Shown here: positions 1 through 9,297 of the stretch, piece after piece
Position numbering within the stretch: the stretch's first letter is position 1
Layout: each line of letters begins with the position of its first letter
Assembly: GCA_031835245.1 (NCBI GenBank)
Contig: JAVKOQ010000596.1
Span: 1 to 25,122, forward strand
DNA from: Balamuthia mandrillaris
Taxonomy: Eukaryota > Discosea > Longamoebia > Balamuthiidae
DNA length: 25,122 nucleotides
Direction of reading: 5' to 3'
Position numbers and translations under genes: made by a program
The notes under the pieces: generated by a model
What the model saw: the letters and a program-made list of their open reading frames with translations, nothing else
The model's database searches: none
What the model was told of the DNA's origin: nothing

Positions 1-458
1 AAATGAAGATAGCGTTTGCCTGTACCTTGCTTCTCCTTTACTCACAAAGTACCTGCAAGAACAAAGAGAGAGAGAGAGAGAGAGAGAGAGTGGGAATGGG
101 AGGGAGGGAGGGAGCAGAGAGCTAAATTTGGCACATAGTGGCTTGAAGAAGGGAAGTTTCCCCTTCTCCATTACAACGGCCATCACCAGCAGTCTTGAAC
201 TTGCAACTAGGGAAGCCAGTCTTGTCCGTTAGATTCCGTTCAAAGGAACGAAGGAGGAGATTTAATAGCCTCAGAGGAGAGCGGATGAAGGTTGGAGGGT
301 TTGTAGGCACCTTCAGTGAGGCAGCAACACAAAACCTTCAGCGTTGTTATTGGCGAAAAATGAAGATAACGGTGACACAGATAAACTGAAAGACATTTGA
401 GGAGGTAAAACGCTTTATCAGAAACATTTATTGTTTTGCCTTCGGTTGGAAAATGCTT
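1..458. other. left-edge spacer, no supported gene
   Basis: No convincing gene was found. An (AG)n microsatellite lies at about 65-90, followed by GGGA repeats to about 113. A minus-strand open stretch at 122-310 encodes a short Cys-containing peptide and could be an exon of a gene that runs off the left edge, because a CT-rich tract ending TTGCAG follows on that strand. There is no clear partner exon. On the minus strand an AATAAA lies at 427-432, just downstream of the small gene at 459-728. Confidence 0.4.
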
Positions 459-728
459 TCACAGGTACAAAGGACCCAAAGAAGCAGCAGAGTTACCGTC
501 GTTACCATCTCCTCCATCTCCTCCGTCAGTAGTACCATCTTCCAAAGGGGCATGGCCACATACGTATTCCCCTGTACCAGCGCACGCGTTCTTGCACAAA
601 GTTATCAGTTCCGAAGAGATTACGCAGTTGGGGTCAATACAGGCGATCCAGCCCTGGACACATCCACAGGCTTCTCCGAGTTCAGCGTCTGAGCTGTAAT
701 AGGAACCTTCTTGTTCACGCTTGTTCAT
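459..728 (-). CDS. small Cys-rich protein with Gly/Asp-rich tail (89 aa)
   Basis: I do not recognise this gene. The ATG at 728 opens an 89-residue frame with seven Cys between residues 21 and 57 (C21, C23, C30, C35, C45, C49, C57), then a GDGGDG-type acidic, glycine-rich tail. A minus-strand AATAAA (427-432) about 27 nt past the stop supports a real 3' end. The Cys spacing looks like a small disulfide-bonded or metal-binding module, but no signal peptide is visible from this ATG, so a 5' exon carrying one may be missing. An alternative 3' end is possible: GTACCT near 463 could be a donor joined to a TTTCAG acceptor near 391, giving a hydrophobic C-terminus. It is divergent from the MOCS2A gene. 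Confidence 0.4.
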   Translation of the reverse strand: MNKREQEGSYYSSDAELGEACGCVQGWIACIDPNCVISSELITLCKNACAGTGEYVCGHAPLEDGTTDGGDGGDGNDGNSAASLGPLYL

Positions 729-1311
729 TGTATGTCGAAGTACGTGTGGTTGAGTCAAGTCAGATTCGTATGTTGTTTGTTAAATGTTGTTTGAGCGATA
801 ACAAACGGACAATGAATGCCGTGCTTTTAAAACTGGTTAATGAGGGAAAAGATTGACTACTCCGAAAGCCTTACGAAACGTCGTTGCAGATGGTTCATCG
901 GCGAAGCACCACCCTTGGTCGCGTTACAGCAATGGGCATCAATGTTCGAATTAGTTAATAAATTTCTTCCACCGCATTCTAGATTGCGGATTTTTGTAGT
1001 TCTTTGAAATTTTTTGATTTTTGTTCACACCTGACGTCATGTTAAGCGCGAGAGAGCAGAGAGGAGAGGATTGAGGAGAGGAGAGGATTGAGGAGAGGAG
1101 AGAGGAGAGAGGAGAAAGGAGAGACGGGAGCGAGGAGAGGAGAGAGGAGAGAGAGAGAGGAGAAATGAGAGAGGAGAACGGAGAGACGAACGGAGGAGAA
1201 AAGAGAGACGAGAGCGAGGAGAGAAGAGAGGAGAGACGAGAGCGAGGAGAGGAGAGAGGAGAGAGGAGAAAGGAGAGAGCAAAGTAGAGCAGAGAAAACC
1301 AAAAAGAAAAG
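729..1311. repeat. divergent spacer with long GA-rich tract
   Basis: Between the small Cys-rich gene and MOCS2A. The part from about 1047 to 1290 is almost pure purine on the plus strand, an irregular mix of GAGAG, GAGGA and GAAAG units with occasional GACG interruptions. All open frames through it encode Ser/Leu/Arg repeats and are composition artefacts. The tract ends about 20 bp before the MOCS2A start, so it is either 5' UTR or core promoter. No TATA box was seen. Confidence 0.6.
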
Positions 1312-1575
1312 ATGAAGGTGAAGTGCTTGTTCTTTGCGGCCAGCAAAGAGGTTTGCGGGCAGGAGCAAAAGGAATTCGCTGATCTGGAGGAAGGAACCAC
1401 GGTGCGGCAGTTGCTCGCGCGGCTGAACGAGGAATATCCCGCCCTGCAGCAAGTGCTTGCCTCAGCGATGGTTGCCCTCAACCAGGATTACGTTGACCCT
1501 CACTCCACCCAACACGACCCACAGCTGCATGACGGCGATGAGCTGGCCATCATCCCTCCTCTCAGCGGCGGTTAA
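1312..1575 (+). CDS. MOCS2A: molybdopterin synthase small subunit (MoaD/MOCS2A)
   Basis: An intronless 87-residue ubiquitin-fold sulfur carrier. The family donates sulfur from its C-terminal thiocarboxylate to precursor Z (cPMP) in molybdenum cofactor synthesis, working with the large subunit MoaE/MOCS2B and activated by MOCS3. The sequence starts MKVKCLFFAAS, has the EEGTTVRQLLARL helix region, a DGDELAIIPPLSGG ending and the obligatory terminal Gly-Gly directly before the stop. Length is typical for MoaD. The start is the first ATG after the GA-rich tract. AATAAA at 1616-1621 marks the 3' end. In animals the small and large subunits share one overlapping transcript; no MoaE-like frame is visible here, so the large subunit must be encoded elsewhere. 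Confidence 0.93.
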   Translation: MKVKCLFFAASKEVCGQEQKEFADLEEGTTVRQLLARLNEEYPALQQVLASAMVALNQDYVDPHSTQHDPQLHDGDELAIIPPLSGG

Positions 1576-1664
1576 CACTCTCTCCTCTACTCTTGTATTT
1601 TTCTCTTTCAGCACAAATAAATCCGGATAAAAAAAACACAAAAAATTGAGCAAAGCAAACACAC

Positions 1665-3207
1665 ATGCAACAACAGGATGAAGGAGGCAAGAGGAGGAGG
1701 GGTGTGCTGCACGGGCTAAAGGTGATAGAACTGGCCGGCCTCGCTCCGGTTCCTTTCTGCGGGATGATGCTGAGCGACTTTGGGGCGGAGGTGGTGCGGG
1801 TGGAGCGCATGGGAGCGCTGCCCCCCGTTCCTGACACGCTGTCGCGAGGCAAACGCTCCCTCGCTCTCCAGCTGAAGAGCAAAGCCGGGGTGGAGCTGTT
1901 GATGCGGCTGTTGGAGCGGGCGGACGTGTTTTTGGACCCCTACAGGCCGGGCGTGTTGGAGAGGCTTGGGCTTGGCCCAGAGGTCGTTTTGAAAAGGAAT
2001 CCCCGTCTGATCTTTGCTCGGTTGACTGGCTACGGTCAAACAGGTCCCTACGCGCACAAAGCTGGGCATGTACTTTGATTCTCCTCCTTCTCCACTCTGT
2101 ACAGCTGGCTTTTTTCTCGCTCACGCTTTTCGTTTTACCGATGATGACGAGCAGGACATCAACTATGTGGCACTGTCGGGCGCCCTTTCTGTACGTTCTG
2201 CTTCTTGTTCTCTTCTAGCGGCTTTCCGCTAACGCCACTCCATATCCAGCTGTTCGGCCGCTCAAACGAAAAACCCCTTCCACCAGGCAACCTCCTTGCT
2301 GGTACTTTCACTCTTTGTGCTTCTCAATGCTCTCTCTCTCTCTCTCTCTCTCTCTTCTTTCTCTCTGCTCTCCTCTCCTTTATGCTCTCTGCTGTCATTG
2401 CTGCTAACGTAGATGGGCCACCCAACAAGACTTTGCCGGCGGAGGACAGCAATGCATGGTTGGCATCCTGTTGGCGTTGTTGGAAAGGGAGCGCACTGGA
2501 CGAGGCCAAGTGGTTGACGCGTCAATGGTGAACGGTGTGTCCTACCTCAGCACATTCGTGCACAAGGCTCGCACTGCTGGCTTCTGGGCTGATGATAGAG
2601 GTCACAACATGCTCGACTCTGGCGCTCATTTCTATGAAACATACAAGACCAAGGTAAGCCAGCCTCCTTCCTTGTTGGATAACAGGGAGCGTTCTGACGA
2701 CAACAAAAGGACGGCAAATATGTGGCTGTTGGAGCGATAGAGCCACAGTTTTACCAACAGCTGGTGAAGGGATTGGGCCTCAAGATAGAAGACTTGCCTC
2801 CACAGATGGACCAACAGAGCTGGACCGCCATGAAGCAACGCTTCCAAGATATCTTCCTCTCTAAAACACGTCAGGAATGGGATGACATCTTCAATAGCGC
2901 TGACAGCCCGTTCTCAGATGCATGTGTCTCTCCTGTCTTGCGTCTAGATGAACTAATGGATCATCCTCACAACAAGGCCACTGGACTGCTTCAATCAGAT
3001 TGCTTCCAAGAGATGGAGCCTCGACCTGCGCCAATCTTATCGGCTACTCCTGCTATGTCAAACGATAGGCCGCGGCCTTCTCCTGGCGAGCATTCAGCTC
3101 AAGTGCTTATGGAGTACCTTGATCTGTCTTCTTCTGAAGTCAGCGTCCTCCAAGAAAAAGGAATTGTTGGCGGGTCTTCTCCCCATTCTCCCAAGGCTCG
3201 TCTTTGA
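1665..3207 (+). CDS. AMACR: alpha-methylacyl-CoA racemase (CoA-transferase family III)
   Basis: Five exons (1665-2069, 2155-2190, 2250-2301, 2430-2653, 2710-3207) give 404 residues. The family interconverts R and S 2-methylacyl-CoA esters, needed for peroxisomal beta-oxidation of branched fatty acids. The catalytic set known from human AMACR (His122, Asp152, Glu237) appears as His135 in KAGH, Asp165 in LLADFAGGG and Glu250 in GAIEPQF, each offset by the same 13 residues, which strongly supports the splicing. [11 protein letters not shown] and the [13 protein letters not shown] region are also family-typical. The protein ends ARL, an acceptable PTS1-like peroxisomal signal (human ends ASL). 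Three donors are GTAC. Intron 3 holds a (CT)n run. AATAAA lies at 3212-3217. Human AMACR is 382 residues; the surplus here is mainly a basic N-terminal leader (residues 1-13). Confidence 0.93.
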
Positions 3208-3211
3208 GGCT

Positions 3212-3217
3212 AATAAA
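3212..3217 (+). terminator. polyadenylation signal of the racemase gene
   Basis: AATAAA four bases after the racemase stop codon. The convergent zinc-protein gene ends at 3343, so the two 3' UTRs probably come close to or overlap one another. Confidence 0.6.
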
Positions 3218-3342
3218 CAACCACGTTTGTAAGATCTTCGTAAGAAAGGCAGCTCCCTCTATATGTTCATCATAGATATTGACACAAGTAAAAGTTCCAG
3301 TTTTTTTGTTGCAAAACGCTGGTTGTGGTTCTGCATAGAACC

Positions 3343-3621
3343 TCACTGCTTTTCCCAGGGAGAGCGTCCACACCAGGGACAAACGTTCGTCGCTTCCGCA
3401 CAAACCAGACAAGAACCAACGTTGTCAGGGACCAAGCGTCCGCAAGTTCCGTTGCACTTTCTGCAGGCGGGCGAGTCGAAGGAAGCCCGCAGGAAGCGTT
3501 GATTCTTGCAGCTCTTGCACTGGTGTTTACCGGCGGGCAGCGCGTCTGGGGCCACAAACTCCATGCCCTTTAGCATCTCCTCTCCCCAAAAGAAGCCTCC
3601 TATCCCCTCTGTCTCGCTCAT
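3343..3621 (-). CDS. small zinc-binding protein with four CxxC knuckles (92 aa)
   Basis: Intronless, 92 residues from the ATG at 3621. Four CxxC pairs (C35/C38, C53/C56, C71/C74, C81/C84) plus C60 would make two zinc sites, probably a double zinc ribbon. The end, CPWCGRSPWEKQ, resembles the last knuckle of CRIPT-like Cys-rich proteins, but the rest does not clearly match, so I name no family. The N-terminal 30 residues are acidic and hydrophobic (GGFFWGEEM). Its 5' flank is only about 147 bp and is shared with the 3' end of the UFD1-like gene on the same strand. A DnaJ-like or CRIPT-like zinc chaperone is possible; function is unknown. Confidence 0.72.
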   Translation of the reverse strand: MSETEGIGGFFWGEEMLKGMEFVAPDALPAGKHQCKSCKNQRFLRASFDSPACRKCNGTCGRLVPDNVGSCLVCAEATNVCPWCGRSPWEKQ

Positions 3622-3748
3622 CTTGCTTTCTTACTGTTTGGTATCTCTTGCTTTTCAAAAGGAAAGCTGCGAACGATCACGCAATAAGAGAAAGAAATTC
3701 AGGGATTTGTGAAAAAGTTTAATAAATAAACAAAAAATGTACTTATTG

Positions 3749-3754
3749 TTTATT
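3749..3754 (-). terminator. polyadenylation signal of the UFD1-like gene
   Basis: AATAAA on the minus strand, about 15 nt after the TAG stop at 3769-3771. Confidence 0.5.
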
Positions 3755-3768
3755 ATTTTTGTTCTTAT

Positions 3769-3868
3769 CTACAAAGGAATAAAGTACTCTTCGGTGGCTT
3801 GGTCTGGGTAGATGCCATGTTGTTCCACCAAGTGTTTCTTGATTGCTGTGAAGAGAGGATTGCATCAG

Positions 3869-3917
<49 letters not shown>

Positions 3918-5088
3918 TTGTACCATTTCTCTTGAAGGGGTGCATACAAAGATTGCAGCGCATGGTACGATTACCACACATGCCTTGGTGCTCGCCTCGT
4001 TGAGGCAGTGGCACTTTCAAGTTGCAGTACAGACAAGGCACTAAACGGAGCTGACATTCTTCTTCTTTGTGTTGCATGAGTTTATTGCTCTCTAACTCGA
4101 TACCGCATCTATCGCATCTCACCTGCAACATAATTTATCAGTCTCGTAAGCAAAGAAGGAAGAAGATGGAGCAAAAGCAACAAAAGATGGTAGACCTTTG
4201 CGTGAGCGATGGCGACATGTTTTTCCTTTTCTTTTGTGGCAACAACTTCTCCACAAGTGGGGCACCGCCAGTTCTCTCTGCTACAGCGCATCGTGTGCAG
4301 AGTAAAGGATGCAGATGGGATTCTCCGTTGGCTGCAATGCAAACATTAATAAAGCAACCAGAAGTCTAGCAAAGCTAAGGAGTTAGTTTTCGGATTAGTA
4401 ACGTACCAGTTGGGACACAATTCAGTTCCTTCAATCGAAACGCTTTCTTGTATATCTCTGCCAAGCCGTTGTCCGCCATCATCGGAAGAAGGAGTTTCTG
4501 CACAGACGAGAGTGTTCATTAATAGGATTCGAAACAAAAAAAAAGCAAAAAAGAGAGCCACAAACCTAATTTACAGGACAACGTGTAGCGTAACGTGTTG
4601 ACAAGTGGAGCTGTCTTGTAAGCATGCACGCCTATGTACAAATAACCATCTCCACCATGATCTACATAGGCTTTCTTAAGTTTTGAATCTTCTGGACTCA
4701 ACCGTAGCATTGCTACCATTTACAGTTTTGAGTCAACAATAATTCCTCATAGAAGAAAAGATAGAAAGCATGAAAGAAAGCAGAAATGGGATGAACCTAA
4801 CCTCGTCCTCCAGAAGTAGTAACCTTCCATGTGTAATGCGATTGATCAGGTCTTCGCACAGATGGGCTGTTGGAGACGTACAGATCTGGGTCACCGCACT
4901 GGTCCTTTGGTGTAACCTATTGCACATAGACTAAGCAAAGAGAACGAGGAGAAATAACAGGGCATAAAACACAAAGACACCTCTATGATCATTGGCTGTG
5001 TTGGAACTTGCAGAGCATAGTAGTGAAACTGCTGGGGTGACAATGTACTCTCTATTTCCAGAAGGTTAGAGAGGGAGGGAGAGAGAGA

Positions 5089-5130
<42 letters not shown>

Positions 5131-6820
5131 AAAACATGATTGTAACAAACCCTGTGGACCATCCGTCAGAGATATTGTCCTGATAGGGATCACAGGTTCG
5201 ACCGGCTCGATAACGTCCACAGCAATATCAGCGTCGATGATAGAAATGCCAAAGTTACCATATGGAAATTTGATGGATTCTTCCCACTCTTTCTTTTCTG
5301 CTGCAGTGGTTGATCGTGGTGCATTTAATTCCTGGTCAAGCTTACGTGCAAAATCAGAGTCGCTTAATGCGTTTTTCTTTTCCCTTTCTTTGCCTTTTCC
5401 TTCATCTTCTTCAGCTTCTTTCTTCGTTTCTTCATCCATTGCTTCTTGCTTGTTCATCTCATTCTCAATAGCCATATGTTGCTCTTCTTCGGACGAGGAA
5501 GGAAGCTCTGGAGGCTTTACTTTGAGAACATTGAATTGGTAGTCAACTCCGTTATAGGCAAGGGTGACTTGATCGCCTACTGTCAACGTCTGATAGTTTC
5601 TAAGCTGCTGTTCTAATCTGCAAAGAAATAGAATAGGGTATAAGCGAGAGAGAGAGAGAGAGAGAGAGAGAATAGAGCTTACATTGCTTCGCGAGTAGGC
5701 ATTGGAATATCAACCCAATTGGCAGCGCAAGGTTGAAGCTGTGCATAAGTACCTTTTGGGAGATTGATGAGTTCAAGCTTCACAAAATCTCCTTCTGAAA
5801 GCTCTAACCGTTGCATCATCTAAACATTCGGGTCGTGAGAACGAAGAAAGGAGAAAGGAGAACGCCAAATAGAAAGGTAAAGAGTGAAGGTGGAAAGAAC
5901 AAAACATCAACACGTACTGCAGACGGTAAATAGCATTGTCCTTCGGTGGCATTGAAGTTAAAAACTCCGCAATGCGTGTAGTTCTCAGGAGGGAGCTCTG
6001 CTTCCATGGAAGTAACAACTTCGCTTCCTTCTTCTTCCATTTGTTGCTGCCTTGGTTGTTTGCTCACCCGAAAGTTGAGAGGAAGCTCCAACTGACGAGA
6101 GACCGCTTCTTCCAGCACAGAAGGCGGAAGGCACACCTTGTCTCCATAGTCAAGCTGTGGCATATCTGCAAATGCCGACGAGAAGCACTTCAGTCGTGAC
6201 AGTGTCAGCGTTGCATTTCTTGCATTCATTTCTCTTCTCCTTTCTTCTTCTTGAGCTCTCTCTTCTCGCTGTAACTGCACCAGTCGTTCGTGTTCTTGTT
6301 GTCTCTGTAGCCGCTGCTCTTCCAACAGCCTCACTCGCTCTTCATGTCTTAGCCTTTCCTCCTCTTCTCTTCGGATACGAGCCTCCTCTTCCAAACGTCT
6401 CCGTTCACGCTCTTGTTCCTCCTCCTCCCGTCGCAGCTCCATGTGGATAAGCTCCTCGCTGGCGAGTTCTTGAGCTTCCCGTCGTGGAATGCCCATCAGC
6501 ATGAGCGGATGTTGTGGGCTTTTCAGCTTGAGCGAAGAAAGTGGGGTCTTTGTGCATCCAAATACAAAAAGTAGAGCAGGTAAGAGAAGAGCACAGCAGT
6601 TACGAAGAGTGAAAGGGAAAGAAAAAGAAGAAGAAGAAGAAGAACACGAACAAGAAGATGAAGAACAACAACAAGAAGAAGAAGAAGAAGAAGAAGAACA
6701 AGAACAAGAAGAACAAGAAGAACAAGAACAAGAAGAACAAGAAGAACAAGAAGAACAAGAACAAGAAGAAGAACAAGAACAAGAAGAAAGGAGAAGGAGA
6801 AGGAGAACAGAAAGAGTGAA

Positions 6821-6855
<35 letters not shown>

Positions 6856-7068
6856 ATATGAGAAGCAAAAAAGCAGGAGAAAAGGAGAACTCACCTCAAG
6901 AGAGGGCGGTTTGGTGGGCGGCCCGAGGCCCAAAAGCTTTTGTTTATCCACAGGCACATCCGTCAGCGCCTCGATGTGTCGCATGAGGTCGCCTACAGTG
7001 GCGGTCCTCGGGAGCTTCACCTCCACCACCTGGCCATGCCACTTCACCTGAAAGGTCGCTTCGCTCAT
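3769..7068 (-). CDS. UBL / coiled-coil / UFD1 / TRAF-type zinc finger protein (747 aa)
   Basis: Eleven phase-consistent exons on the minus strand: 7068-6895, 6547-5918, 5819-5683, 5617-5151, 5051-4981, 4916-4802, 4712-4566, 4497-4407, 4331-4196, 4122-3924, 3845-3769. Domain order: ubiquitin-like fold (residues 1-80, with KQKLLGLGPPTKPP and LKLKSPQHPLMLMG, closest in memory to the UBL of UBLCP1); a charged E/R-rich helix (about 88-168); a UFD1 N-domain (about 180-465; GDKVCLPPS, THCGVFNF, GQCYLPSA, ALRNF-like LEQQLRNYQTL); a beta-sandwich segment with GDPDLYVSN (about 470-575); and TRAF-like zinc fingers to the end (CPNCQRRIPS, RCPTCG, RCDRCG, PCLYCN, CNLCMHPFKR). From the helix onward the order matches Arabidopsis PRLI-interacting factor K. 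UFD1 domains bind ubiquitin or p97/CDC48 partners, so a ubiquitin adaptor role is inferred. An in-frame upstream ATG at 7143 would add 25 residues. Confidence 0.88.
3874..3912. repeat. (GA)n microsatellite in UFD1-like intron 10
   Basis: About 20 GA units. Read on the transcribed (minus) strand this is a (CT)n polypyrimidine tract inside the last intron, upstream of the CTTCACAG acceptor. Confidence 0.9.
5067..5128. repeat. (GA)n microsatellite in UFD1-like intron 4
   Basis: Long GA tract with a few GGGA interruptions, just upstream (in gene sense) of a CTAAC branch-like motif and an ATAG acceptor. It is (CT)n in the transcript. Confidence 0.9.
5645..5670. repeat. (GA)n microsatellite in UFD1-like intron 3
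   Basis: Short GA run within the 65-bp intron between exons 3 and 4; pyrimidine-rich in the transcript. Confidence 0.85.
6620..6853. repeat. compound GAA/CAA repeat and (GA)n in UFD1-like intron 1
   Basis: The plus strand carries GAA and CAA triplets in hexamer or nonamer arrays (AAGAACAAG-type units) from about 6620 to 6790, then (GA)n at about 6829-6853. The whole tract falls in the first intron of the minus-strand UFD1-like gene. The Glu/Gln-rich plus-strand frame and the Leu/Phe-rich minus-strand frame across it are artefacts of the repeat. Confidence 0.85.
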
Positions 7069-7520
7069 TCTCTTTTGTTGCACGTTCGTTATGGTGACTG
7101 TGTTGCTTCCTGTTTCTTCTTTCTGTTTGCGGCGACAAGTCATCGCATGTTGGCGACAACCAATTGTGGTCCAAGCGAGAACAAAATGAGATCACCAAAT
7201 CATTTCTTGTCGACGCATAGATATTGTCTACAGTAACCCGAAATGGTCGACATATAAAGGGCGTGCAGCAATCGAAAAGCTTTACTGCACAAACGGAGCA
7301 GGTTTCGAGGTCGCCAAGATTCGTTGTTTGACGTTTTTTTTTATTTGCTTTTCCCCTTATTTTTTTTTTTTGGGTTTTTGAGAAGAGAAAGACCTGACAC
7401 GCGCGCGACCCGTCTTTTTTGCACCCGACCTTATTTAACCTGTTGGTTCTTCTTGCCGCAACAATAACAACAAGAGAAAGCACGCAAAAACGGTAGTGAC
7501 CGACTCAATCATCATCCATC
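7069..7520. promoter_or_regulatory. divergent promoter region, UFD1-like / aspartate aminotransferase
   Basis: A 452-bp spacer between two divergent starts. TATAAAG at 7253-7259 (plus) and TATTTAA at 7432-7438 (plus) are TATA candidates; the second lies about 83 bp before the aminotransferase ATG and is better placed for it. A GTGCAG/CTGCAC stem (7263-7268 with 7285-7290) follows the first TATA, and T-runs occur at about 7336-7343 and 7360-7370. Any small RNA here is speculative. Confidence 0.4.
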
Positions 7521-9297
7521 ATGGCATCTCAGAACCCCACTTCGCTCTGCGTGTTTGGTGCGGCGCTTGCAAGGCAGAAGCGCTCTGCCGGAAGGGTCCT
7601 CGCGGTAACGTCAGCTCGTCGCGCGTTCTCTCGCTCCGCTCGCTCCCTCTCCGCGTCTTCTTCTTCTCTTTGGGCGCATCTTGAAAGCGCTCCGTTGGAT
7701 GGGAACCACGCCACTGCGGCTGCCTACGATGCGGTACCGTGCTTTTCACTACATTTTTTCGCTGCTTTTTTTCCTCATTGCTTCTTGCTCTCTTTCTCTT
7801 TCTCTTTCTTTCTCTCTTGCTTGCATGTGTAAAAGGATCCTTCACCGTTGAAAGTAAACCTGGGAAGAGGTGTGTACAAGGATGACAAAGGGAAGAGCTG
7901 GGTCTTGCCTTGCGTGCAACAGGTAACCTTCTTCGTTGATGAGAGTCTCATCTTATTTTTGATTACGTTGCTCAAACATTGAACAAAAAAATAGGCAGAG
8001 AAGAAGATCGTTGAACAGAAGCTTGGCCACGAGTACCTTCCATTCAAGGGTTGGGATGTCTTCACTAAACACACTGCCGAGTTCGCATTTGGCAAGGACT
8101 CTTCTCTCCTCAAACAAAAACGAGTGAGTTCTTTCTCCCCTCTCTTTGCCTTTGGCACTAGGATGTTTGTTAACGAACATTTCTTTCTTCTCTTTACCTT
8201 GTTGTTTTTGGATGAGATCAGGTGGCCACAGTGCAGTCCATCTCTGGCACTGGTGCTCTGCGGGTCGGTGCTGAGTTCTTGGCACGCTTCCTTCCTCCCA
8301 CGGAGACCAAACGGGACGTCTACGTGTCCGCTCCGACCTACGTCAACCACTACCCCATCTTCAAGCTCAACGGCTTCGAGGTCAAGCACTACCGTTACTA
8401 TGACCCTGAAACCAACGGTCTTGATATCAAGGGTTTCCTTGAGGACGTCAAAGTACATAACCCTTTTCTTTATCTATGCTTTTTTTTTCTACATGACTAA
8501 CATCCAACACTCACAACAAAAAAGAACGCCCCATCCGGATCTGTATTTCTCTTACACGCATGCGCCCACAACCCAACAGGAGTGGACCCCTCCTTTGACC
8601 AATGGAAACAAATCAGCGCGGCCATGAAGGAAAAGCGCCACGTCATCTTTTTCGACAGCGCCTACCAGGGCTTCGCCAGCGGGGACCCTCACCGCGACGC
8701 CGCCGCCTTCCGCCACTTTGCTCAGGAGGACGGCCACCAGATCCTCCTCGCCCAGAGCTACGCCAAGAACTTTGGCCTCTATGGCCAGAGAGTTGGCGCC
8801 CTCAACATCGTCACCGCCGATGACAAAGAGACGAGCGTGGTCATGAGCCAGCTCAACCAGGTCATCCGGCCGATGTACTCCAACCCCCCGGCCTACGGCG
8901 CCAGGATCGTGGGCACCGTCTTTAGCGACCCCGAGCTGAGCGCCCAGTGGAGCAAGGACGTGAAAACCATGGCCGACAGGATCATTTGGTGCAGGAATAA
9001 GTTGGTGGAGCATTTGGAGGCGCTTGGCTCTAAGAAGAGCTGGAAGCATATCTCCAACCAGATCGGCATGTTTGCTTACAGCGGCTTGACCCCTGAACAA
9101 GTACGCGTCTGTTTGCACATCTGTCTGTTTCCGTTTTTTAATACTCAGAACAAACTCATATAAAAAAAAAGGTGCAAGTGTTGCGAGACAATCACGTTTA
9201 CATGAACTTTGATGGCAGGATGAGCATCAGCGGCATCAACTCTGGCAACGTGGAATACCTCGCTCTAGCCATGCACAAAGCCACCACCCAAGCTTAA
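7521..9297 (+). CDS. GOT2: aspartate aminotransferase, mitochondrial
   Basis: Six exons (7521-7733, 7836-7922, 7995-8123, 8222-8452, 8525-9100, 9172-9297), nearly all phase 0, give 453 residues. A PLP enzyme exchanging amino groups between aspartate/2-oxoglutarate and oxaloacetate/glutamate, used in the malate-aspartate shuttle. The N-terminal 45 or so residues are rich in Arg, Ser and Ala with no acidic residues, a mitochondrial presequence. Class I signatures: SISGTGALRVGA, HACAHNPTGVDP, PLP-ring Asp264 in FFDSAYQGF, Schiff-base Lys301 in SQSYAKNFGLYG-type context (QSYAKNFGLYGQRVGA), SNPP, and substrate-carboxylate Arg428 in DGRMSISG. Length fits the animal mitochondrial precursor (430) with a longer leader. 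Three donors are GTAC. The third position of exon 5 codons is strongly GC-rich, suggesting high expression. Confidence 0.95.

Noticed and set aside
195-389. Disintegrin-like CKFKTAGDGRC peptide on the opposite strand of this frame
   Set aside because: One short similarity with too few Cys and no neighbouring domain; chance resemblance is likely.
951-1481. Long minus-strand Ser/Leu/Arg frames opposite MOCS2A and its GA-rich leader
   Set aside because: Composition artefacts of the purine-rich tract; they overlap the clear MOCS2A gene antisense.
1462-2124. 220-residue minus-strand frame opposite MOCS2A and racemase exon 1
   Set aside because: Shadow of well-supported plus-strand exons; no domain features.
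1312-3207. Operon-like pairing of MOCS2A and racemase
   Set aside because: A polyadenylation signal separates them and they belong to unrelated pathways.
6600-6868. Leu/Phe/Ser-rich minus-strand frames resembling membrane segments
   Set aside because: Translations of the same repeat inside intron 1, not a transmembrane domain.
6489-6986. Plus-strand Glu/Gln-rich frame of 165 residues
   Set aside because: Lies in intron 1 and antisense to exons of the UFD1-like gene; driven by the GAA/CAA repeat.
8552-9118. 188-residue minus-strand frame opposite aminotransferase exon 5
   Set aside because: Antisense shadow caused by GC-rich third codon positions in the real exon.
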